Of a DNA stretch of 64,000 nucleotides, positions 56,951 through 64,000 are shown piece by piece. Position numbers and translations under genes: made by a program. The notes under the pieces are model-generated. The model was not told where the DNA came from and searched no databases. It worked only from the letters and a program-made list of their open reading frames with translations. The DNA is from Agapanthus africanus (lineage: Eukaryota; Streptophyta; Magnoliopsida; Asparagales; Amaryllidaceae): the NCBI GenBank assembly GCA_030015575.1, contig CM057346.1:559370315-559434314 (forward strand), in the 5' to 3' direction. Every line of letters begins with the position of its first letter. The first letter of the stretch is position 1.

Positions 56951-57513
56951 ATAAGACTCGCGGTGAAGATGGAAGCGAAAACAAAAATTTAATAGTAAGC
57001 ACTAGTGACCAAAACCCTAGAATCGATTCCAAACACCAAACTAGATATCATAACATACAACGTTAGGGGGCTAGCTACCTTTGTAGCATGTCCGCACAAT
57101 TGTGGAAGACCCTTACATCGCTCTATGTACTTTAGCTCGACTCCGAAGTTATCGGGAATGATCTTGGTCATCGATCTTCCTCTTCGAAGATGATCCACCC
57201 GAGAGAACCCGAATTCAAGCTCTTGCTTCACACCAAATAAAAAAGTGAAGTATCTCACAATCTAACCTTGCTAGGAATGGGTTGTGAGGGATGTAGTGAA
57301 GATTATCTCTTTTGTTCTCTTTCTTTTTCTTTTCAAAAAGGGAAGCTTACATATAAGAAGAAGAAAAGTGAGAAGGATTTGTTTTTTCACACAACTAAAA
57401 TCCTTTTCCTCTTGCTCTTATCCTAGTGAGATGCGGATGGGTGGAATTGTGACCCACCTAGATGAGTCACAATCCCACACACATCTCATATCTTCTCAAA
57501 TTGAAGCCATATT

Positions 57514-57566
<53 letters not shown>

Positions 57567-57769
57567 CAAATTCACATACAACCGTATTCCTATCAAAATA
57601 CGAATACCGTATTCGTTTCAAAATAAAAATACCCGTATTCGTATCGAGATAAAAATACCCGCAATCGTATCGAGAAAAAAATACCCGTATTTATACAAAT
57701 ACTCGTATTCGTATCATAATACAAATACCCAAATGAGAGAAAATGTGAGATATACTACTAGCTCATATA
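56951..57769. other. Unassigned stretch with microsatellite and short repeats
   Basis: An (AT)25 tract lies at 57516-57565, and repeats of cgtattcgtatcgagataaaaataccc-type units at 57580-57730. The 5' part has a T/C-rich segment (57300-57345) of unknown origin. I see no gene; an ORF reading through the AT tract is a simple-repeat artefact. Confidence 0.55.
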
Positions 57770-59900
57770 TAGAATCCGGTTTTCACCGCTGAAAACTGGA
57801 CGAGGGCGCGGGGAGCACGTCTAAGCCGTGAGATATGGGGGCAGATGCTATATGGAACATACTCATTCATCTCTCCAAGAATACCAAGTTGATTTATGGC
57901 ACCATATATCGGAGGTTTAGACGGATGCGACCATTGTAGCAGAGTTATCAGATTTCCCCTCATATGTGAGGGTTTTTTGATTGTGGGGACGCTTTTTCCT
58001 GCATGCGCAAGCCACCGCAGATAATTATATTATTAATAAGCGATAACAACTTTCTCCTTATTCATAAATATCATTTCATGTCGTGTTATATATATTGTTT
58101 TTTTTGTTGCCCTTGGATTGTATACGGAGACTAATATATTTTATCGCCTGTAGGGCGTGGATTAGTCCAAATCTATACATATCAGATTTTGGTTTAAACC
58201 TAGGTAGCATCTGTCATATGAATGAGGTCCATCGGTTCAGGTTATATGTTCCGATCTAAGGATCGTTAGCCGTATATGGGACTAAGATCAACTTAGAATT
58301 GATATATTTAAGGGTCATTGATTTTATTTTAGATTAAGATCAACTTAAAATATATGAGCATATGAGCTCAGGAAATATCATGAAAGCTTAAGCTTTATGT
58401 CACTTAGCCAATATGGGCTAAGAATGGGCTTCTGAAACATATATATTGGCATTCAGAAGTTCTGGCGTATGCCACGTGTCACACAGACAAAAGTAAATGG
58501 GTCTGTGGGATCACTGAATCATTGGCGCGTCAGAGTTGTAGCGCATGCCACGTATATCAAGGACATTGGTGCGTGGGTATAATTTCTTTGGTATCTGGTG
58601 CGTTAATATCAACGTCCATGGACTGTTACACATATGCCTTTGATTTTAGTCTTTGGCGCATATACCCACATTGGCACATATGCCTATGTTGAAACATGTC
58701 TTCATTGGTGCATGGCCCTTATTGGTGCATGCCCTCTATATTGGCGCATGCCCTTCATATTGATGCATCTCTATGTGATGCATGCCCATTGGCGCATATG
58801 CTTCTGGCCCATAGTCACTTAGGGTTTTTCATAGAGACTGATCTCTTTACTTCTGAAACTTAAATTTCATGCGACTTAAGCTTCTATTAATGACTATTTT
58901 GGCCATTAACAACATCAAGATCACAACTTTTATGATCTGCAATCTCCGTTTCTTTATATGTACATAGATCATATGATCTGATCTTTGGAAATATAAAATT
59001 TTCGATCCATCATCATTATATTTTATGTAAGGGTTCGATTCTATCTCTCAAACCCTAGATCTGAAGATCAAAGAAATCTCTCTAATGAAAACTTAAGTTT
59101 TCTCGAGGCAAAATTTGATTAAGAGATTTAAGATCATCGATAAAAACTTAAGTTCTATATATACGAAGGTTAACCTTCTCATGGATGGGGTTAAATATAT
59201 TATATCATGGAAAAAATTCTTCTTTTCCCTCCTTAATTGATGGTGAGGAAGAAGACAAAGCTGTGATTACAGAGAACTTATGTTCCTGTCTTCTTTATCT
59301 CGTATGTATGTTATTTGAAATTTTTGACCCCTAGGGTCCTTTATATAGGTTATAGATATTTTTGGGCAAATAGAGACAATCTCTCTTCGAAATCTTTCTA
59401 ATTGATCTTAAGATCAAGCCCGGGTGCTTAAGCACCGTTGAATTATAGATCCAAGGCCTATCTGTTGATATGATTGATATTTTTCTTATTTAAATAAGAT
59501 ATTCATTCAATTCTTTTGTTTTAAAAGAATAGAGCTAATATTAGCTCGGGTGCGTAAGCACCGTTGGAATATAGATCTAAGGTTCCTTGGTAACAATATT
59601 TATATTTTTTCTTATTTAAAAAATATAAAAGAGTATATTTCTTATTAACAAACTATCTTTCTGTTTTAGAAATAGAGAATATCTTGACTAGGTTAAGCTA
59701 TGTATATTTTTAATTCTTTTATTTAAAGGTTTTTTGGTTAACCAGATTGGAAAAATATTTTTCCAAATGTCAATGAAGTGAGGGCCTCAAAGCATTGGCA
59801 TGACGCCAAGAATTTTTGGCACATGGCAGCGCCCATCTTTTTGGCGTATGAACTTAAGTCTCATGAGTTATATTATTATTATTATTTTTGGAAAGGAACA
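57770..59900 (-). mobile_element. 3' LTR of a gypsy element related to the palindrome-rich family
   Basis: Read on the minus strand it begins TGTTCCTTTCC after ggtggggggcatt, the same junction as at 15718-15736. Its far end (57770-58010) matches 21880-22180 in reverse complement, including gcgtccccacaatc and atggtgccataaatcaactt. The middle is diverged from LTR A and B. It has its own palindrome set (ggcgcatatgcc, gcgcatgcc; ggtgcttaagcacc) at 58480-58810 and 59420-59570. Length is about 2.1 kb. Confidence 0.7.
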
Positions 59901-59913
59901 AATGCCCCCCACC
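59901..59913 (-). other. Polypurine tract of the 57770 element
   Basis: The minus strand reads ggtggggggcatt just before TGTTCC. It sets the element on the minus strand with its internal region to the right. Confidence 0.75.
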
Positions 59914-60014
59914 AGAGAAGCAATGTGCATATCACGTGGGGGCTCTGGTGTCAAATCTTTGACCCTTAGATTCCTTTGAGATTTGAGGGGAGTCCAACCT
60001 ACTCTCAGCTCTGT

Positions 60015-60022
60015 TATAAATA
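60015..60022 (+). promoter_or_regulatory. TATA box for the antisense PMD ORF
   Basis: TATAAATA on the plus strand lies about 590 bases before the first recognisable protein-coding block. It faces the ORF and runs against the element's transcription. Confidence 0.5.
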
Positions 60023-60599
60023 GGACTTAAGTTCTTAGGGTTTCTGCGCCTCTTTTTTTTCTTTATTTTATGAAAACTTAAGTTTACTTGCTTCAAGGGC
60101 TTAAGCTCTCTTTCGAAGTTTAAAATTTCATCTCTTTCTCATCGAATCGAGGGGAACCTTTGTAATTTTTTTTGCAAAGATCACATCAGAACTCTTGGTA
60201 AAATCCAAAGCATAAGTTTTGATCTTTAAATATGAATATTAAAACCTGTTTTTAGGTTTTTCCTGATCTTAAGATTTAGCGCATATGTCTAGCGCGTATT
60301 GACCTTCTCTATATTGAGATTTTGCCGAACTTAAATTCTATAGAGAAATTTTTTTATTCACTACAGAGGGCATATATTTTCTTACACCAATATGGATTTT
60401 TTAAAACTCAAGTTCTATAAGAAATACTTTATTTCCTCTAGACAGTCCAAGCATTTGTGCCCAAAAAATATTTTAATGGGGCAAGATCCAAACTTTTTGG
60501 ATCAATGGGGTCTTCTATCTTTAAAGCTAGAGATTCCACACTGTTTTATCTTACAGTGGTTTTCTTTTGCTGATATCATTCTGTCTTTTCCCTTTTCAG

Positions 60600-61600
60600 G
60601 TATAATGGCTCAATCTTTTCTCTACATATCTCTGCCACATCTAACACTCACGAGCCAATCGACGAAGAAGTCTTCCGGCTAATCCAGGCCTATGACCCGC
60701 AGTCTCAATATCTGCATTTGTGGGTCGAGTGGTACAACCATATCATTAAGGGACGCCGTAGCTTTGCTTGTGAACAAACGTCTCTTGTGGTCCCTCCTAT
60801 TGATCACATGGCGTCTCCTCCAACTGATTATACAGTGGAGCTCGCCGACTGGACCCCCAGGATATTTTGCAGCTAGCAGCGCGGTCTATGAAGGAACTGA
60901 TGGTCCCAGATATTTTAGGACGCCGAATATGCCAAGGAGAGACGCGTCCATGGGGAACGACCTTCCATGTTGGCATGATGCCGCAATTTTTGCATGGTTA
61001 CATCACTTGAACCCGCTACATCTTAGCGGCTGAGAAGTCTTTACTCATAAAGACTGGCGTTTATTCAGCCATATACGCCTCTCTGTTCTAGTATTCGAAA
61101 CTCTTTGCTTGGTGGATTAAGCCATTTGTAAATCAGTGGAATGCTGAGACAAACACCTTCATGATATGGGATCGGGAGGTGTCGATATCACTATATGAAT
61201 TCCGTCAACTCTCGGGACTGCCCATCACTGGTGCATATTATGAGGAGCTGCTTCCGCCGAATGAATATATATTCACCATTCAAACGCCCGCTGGTTTGTA
61301 GAGCCAGGATTTTATCCAGCGCAGATTTCCTGGCCTTGGTCATGTTCTGCGGAAATTCGAGAAGCTGCATCTGGCGTCTCGAGGCAGAGGAGTGGATTTT
61401 GAAGTTTTTATGAAGGAGTTCATCATTCTGGTTGCTTTATCTAGGGATCCTCTAGACTTTGCGGAGCTCAGCAATCCATCTGCAGTCCAAATGGATATTC
61501 CATCCGGTGATGCCAATTGATTGTTAGAGGATTTTTGTATGCTATGCGTTCTATATGTTCTACTTACCACAATCAAGACGGTGCCGCTTTGTAGCTAACC
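60600..61600 (+). pseudogene. Antisense extra ORF with plant mobile domain, broken
   Basis: Translation on the plus strand gives DEEVFRLIQAYDPQSQYL and WVEWYNHIIKG (60660-60750), then after shifts FAWWIKPFVNQWNAETNTFM, ISLYEFRQLSGLPITG, AYYEELLPPN and LRKFEKLHLASRGRG with LVALSRDPLDF (61090-61460). This matches the order of the plant mobile domain (also called aminotransferase-like), found in host MAIN/MAIL proteins and in transposons. Stops and shifts make it a pseudogene. It lies next to the 3' LTR and polypurine tract of a minus-strand gypsy element but is read on the plus strand, as in antisense extra ORFs of gypsy elements. The region 59914-60600 before it has no clear frame. Confidence 0.65.
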
Positions 61601-62433
61601 GGTTGAGTACGGGTCGTCCACTGGGAGATGGTATGTTTTCGTTCTTATTTTATACGAGTCAATTAAAGAATGTATATGTTTGTTCAAGTTTATCCTAAGT
61701 GTTTGTATTTTATTTTCTAATGAACTTGTTAGGGTTAGACTTTGTTAGTAGAGTTAGGATTAGTCTTGTGATTACCTTTTGCCATTTTTAAAATGATGTT
61801 GGGATAATCGGAAGTAGCAGGGATTAGGAGGACATACGAATAGGATTTGCGAGTTTAAGCAAGTTTTTCAACTTTAAATCCATTCCTAGTGCCCCTTATC
61901 TATCCGCTACATGCTCTTATTTCCAATCATAGGCCAAATATACACAACCAAGTCTTCAATTAGGTCACAACTGCATGTCACGTTGTAGTGCGCCTAAATG
62001 AATTCTCGACTTAGGTCGCAGTTATTTGTCACTTATAGCGCACCTAAGTGAAGGGGTTGTGTTTGTTTAATCTAGGTTCACTTTAAGTTGTTTGGCGAAG
62101 AGAAGCACAATGGATTTTTCCATCTCTCGTACTAATCTTCCTTATCCCTAACAAGTGTGTAAATTATTCATATATTAAAAGGAAAAAAAAACAAGAAATA
62201 AGAGAAGAAAGAATGGGAAATACGGTTTTAACAAATGATAACAAGCTAACTATTTGGGCTTTCACCTAAGCAAGCGACTCCATTGAGTATCATGGCTTGA
62301 AAATACGGATTAGAAGAGAAAAAAAGAAACAATAAAACAATATTGGGTTGCAGATCATGTAAATTGTTCGAATAACATATTATTGCTACCAGTTTTAATC
62401 TAAACTTATATCGTTATGTATTTATCGTAAAAT
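61601..62433. other. No gene recognised; boundary between PMD region and CACTA gene
   Basis: AT-rich sequence without open frames; part may be an intron of the CACTA gene that follows (exon start preceded by tttgttttgtcag). No transposon end is evident. Confidence 0.4.
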
Positions 62434-63110
62434 TTGTTTTGTCAGATCCACGATCCGAACTTGTTTGCATCATTAGAGAAAGATTCAAGATGTTTAGCTC
62501 AGTTTCTTAGTATGGAGGTTGCATATTATAAAGGATTCGGTGTCCTTGGATGCAAATTTGAAGTTAAAGACAGAGAAACATCTCGAACCACTCATAATAG
62601 TGGGATTGCGACGGTAGGATCGGATGGTGTGATTTATTATGGATACTTAAATTGCATACTTGGCATCCAATATCCCGGACGATCAGAACCGTTTTATATA
62701 TTTCAGTGTACTTGGTACGATATACGAACTGATACGGATAAGTGGAGAAACAATCTCGCGAGTTGGAAAGATGAATATGGATTGACTAGTGTGAACACAC
62801 TTCGATTTTACGGTCAGGACGATCCATTTATCTTTCTGAACCAAGCGTTCCAAGTATACTATTCACAGTGCTTGAAGCATCCGGGATGGAGTGTCGTATG
62901 CCGTTGGAAACCCAGGGATGTTTATGATGTCCCGGAATTCGAGGATCGTATGGAGGACGGCGATGAGGATGAAGAAGAGAGAAGACTTAGAGTGCTCCGA
63001 CCGTCTGTTTCAAAAGACGGGTTGTCTTCGGCTAATCGTGAAGTTATATGGGTTAGAAATAATATCAATGATGAAATCCAAGTAGATATGTCTAATGTGT
63101 CCACGAAACG
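62434..63110 (+). pseudogene. CACTA TNP2-like transposase, C-terminal DUF4216 exon
   Basis: An open frame from about 62445 follows an acceptor-like tttgtcag. The deduced protein has the DUF4216 sequence pattern found at the C-terminus of En/Spm TNP2-like transposases: VIYYGYLNCILGIQY, FYIFQCTWYDIR, PFIFLNQAFQVYYSQ and WSVVCRWKPRDVYDVPE, then an acidic tail (DGDEDEEERRL). The catalytic part, which should lie upstream, is not in the window, so the copy is truncated. The last coding bases before a possible donor are near STKRKR. The frame is free of stops to 63249 but that end is not conserved. Confidence 0.8.
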
Positions 63111-63207
63111 AAAAAGGTTATCAGTAATGTTATATTATTACTTCATATTTCTACGATCTATACATATATTGCATGCATATGTAATGATTGTACTCTTATC
63201 TAGGTTT

Positions 63208-63525
63208 GATGACGACGACCGGAGCAGCGAGGGGCAGCAGGAGAACTAGTCGTGGCAGCGGCAGAGGCAGAGCGGTTCTGCCGGCCAGAGAGCTGCGTAG
63301 GGAGCTTCAGAGGGCCGGTCTTGCACCCCGATCGGTATCCCTTTCAGATAATTCCTTCTGTATGGATTTTGCCACACCTCCAGGTATATTGCATGCATAT
63401 TCATTTTGAATGTAATATTATAGATATACACGCATATTTATTTCAAAATTACTTATATAGTCAATGTTTAATTGTCTAGTTGGTGGTGGTGCATCCACAT
63501 CAGAGACAGGGGCCACTACCGCACC
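63208..63525 (+). pseudogene. Second CACTA gene (TNPA-like position), N-terminal fragment
   Basis: An ATG at about 63208 (tctaggtttgATGACGACG) opens a frame that starts MTTTGAARGSRRTSRGSGRG, an R/G-rich leader, then LPARELRRELQRAGLAP and ends at a donor-like ccag|gtata near 63381. A possible second exon ttggtggtggtgcatccac...cctgcag lies at 63480-63531. Such R/G-rich starts are common in the second gene of plant CACTA elements. It stops at the junction with a Tekay fragment near 63535. Confidence 0.5.
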
Positions 63526-63534
63526 TGCAGGTAT

Positions 63535-63761
63535 GACTTATCCTGTGAGCAACAACCTGTTGAAATTCTGGACAGAAAGGTGAAGTCACTTCGGAACAAA
63601 GAAGTAAACTTGGTTTGAGTGATGTGGAGAAAAAACTCACCAGGAGAATCAACATAGGAACGTGAGGACGATATGCTTACAAGATACCCTCATTTGTTTG
63701 TAAACTAGTTCTTAAAATAATTGTAAATTTCGAGAACGAAATTTTTGTAAGGAGGGTAGAA
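63535..63761 (+). pseudogene. Chromodomain and 3' end of another Tekay copy
   Basis: From about 63546 the plus strand reads EQQPVEILDRKVKSL, NLV then a stop, WRKNSPGEST then a stop, and RYPHLFVN. It is followed by aaatttcgagaacgaaattt and a purine-rich aaggagggtagaa. It is close to the 46573-46740 chromodomain but on the opposite strand. Everything 5' of the chromodomain is absent, so it is a truncated copy joined to CACTA sequence. Confidence 0.8.
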
Positions 63762-64000
63762 TGTAATAACTCTGTTTCAGTGTACAGAAAATTTGATTAA
63801 AAGTTAATGAACAAATAGAGTATTTGCATCATGTGTACACTATAAGTATTTGAATTGCTTTTGAACAGCAATAATCAACTTGTAGCTCACCGATAAAGCC
63901 TTGCACTGCTGTGACGTAGCCCATGTGTTTGAATCCCATCAGCCACGTTATTTTTTGTTGATTTTTTTTTAAACTTTTAGAAGCTCAAAAGTTTGCACGT
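63762..64000 (+). mobile_element. Start of 3' LTR of the second Tekay copy
   Basis: Begins TGTAATAACTCTG after the polypurine tract, matching the reverse complement of 46521 downward, and carries the tRNA-like segment at 63885-63945 (gtagctcaccgataaagcc ... gtgtttgaatccc). It is cut by the window end. Confidence 0.8.

Noticed and set aside
57284..57652. 122-codon frame through the (AT)25 tract
   Set aside because: The central residues are an isoleucine/tyrosine run from the microsatellite; nothing else supports a gene.
22305..62434. Single CACTA element spanning from the 22755 end to the DUF4216 gene
   Set aside because: It would need to contain the MYB gene and several complete retrotransposons over 40 kb; no matching end was found, so two separate fragments are more likely.

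Overview
This window is intergenic, repeat-dominated nuclear DNA from a flowering plant. The signs are plant LTR retrotransposons (primer-binding sites, polypurine tracts, Tat- and Tekay-type pol genes), a CACTA transposase fragment, a Mutator-like element, and one spliced R2R3-MYB gene with GT-AG introns. No bacterial operon, CRISPR array or organellar gene was seen. The species cannot be told from the sequence alone.

Layout. (1) 1-8353: a young, apparently non-coding Copia-type LTR element (LARD-like) in minus orientation; its 2.1 kb right LTR is complete, its left LTR is cut by the window edge, and the LTRs differ at 3 of 522 aligned positions. (2) 8354-22180: a plus-strand Ty3/gypsy-like element disrupted on its left by (1). 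It has a broken gag (9164-11778), no pol, long arrays of hairpin-forming and tandem repeats, a polypurine tract at 15718, and two rearranged LTR copies packed with CACGTG, gaatttaattc and gtgtttaacac palindromes. (3) 22305-22755: a CACTA-like terminus. (4) 24992-26353: a subgroup-20-like R2R3-MYB gene of three exons encoding 277 aa, the only host gene recognised. (5) 28404-29455: a Mutator-like element with a perfect 10-bp target duplication. (6) 30034-39678: a complete-ended Tat-lineage Ty3/gypsy element on the minus strand, with 808-bp LTRs and target duplication AAAAT. It has a pol with double RNase H, most of gag deleted, a tandem array, and an antisense (plus-strand) intron-containing ORF with its own TATA box and polyadenylation signal. 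(7) 40801-56950: a nested stack. A Copia element is split within gag by a chromovirus-type LTR about 4.1 kb long, which is itself split by a Tekay chromovirus (43715-54263). (8) 57770-61600: the 3' end of a minus-strand element related in LTR and polypurine tract to (2), carrying an antisense plant-mobile-domain (PMD) ORF. (9) 62434-63525: the 3' part of a CACTA TNP2-like gene (DUF4216) and a second small gene, abutting the chromodomain and LTR start of another Tekay copy that runs off the window.

Nearly all ORFs belong to transposons and most are broken by stops and frameshifts. The most interesting material is (a) the antisense, apparently independently transcribed ORFs next to the 3' LTRs of two different gypsy elements, (b) LTRs built from high-copy short palindromes, a different one in each family, and (c) a tRNA-like segment carried in Tekay LTRs. 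Antisense extra ORFs in Tat elements are a known phenomenon; the specific combinations here deserve checking.
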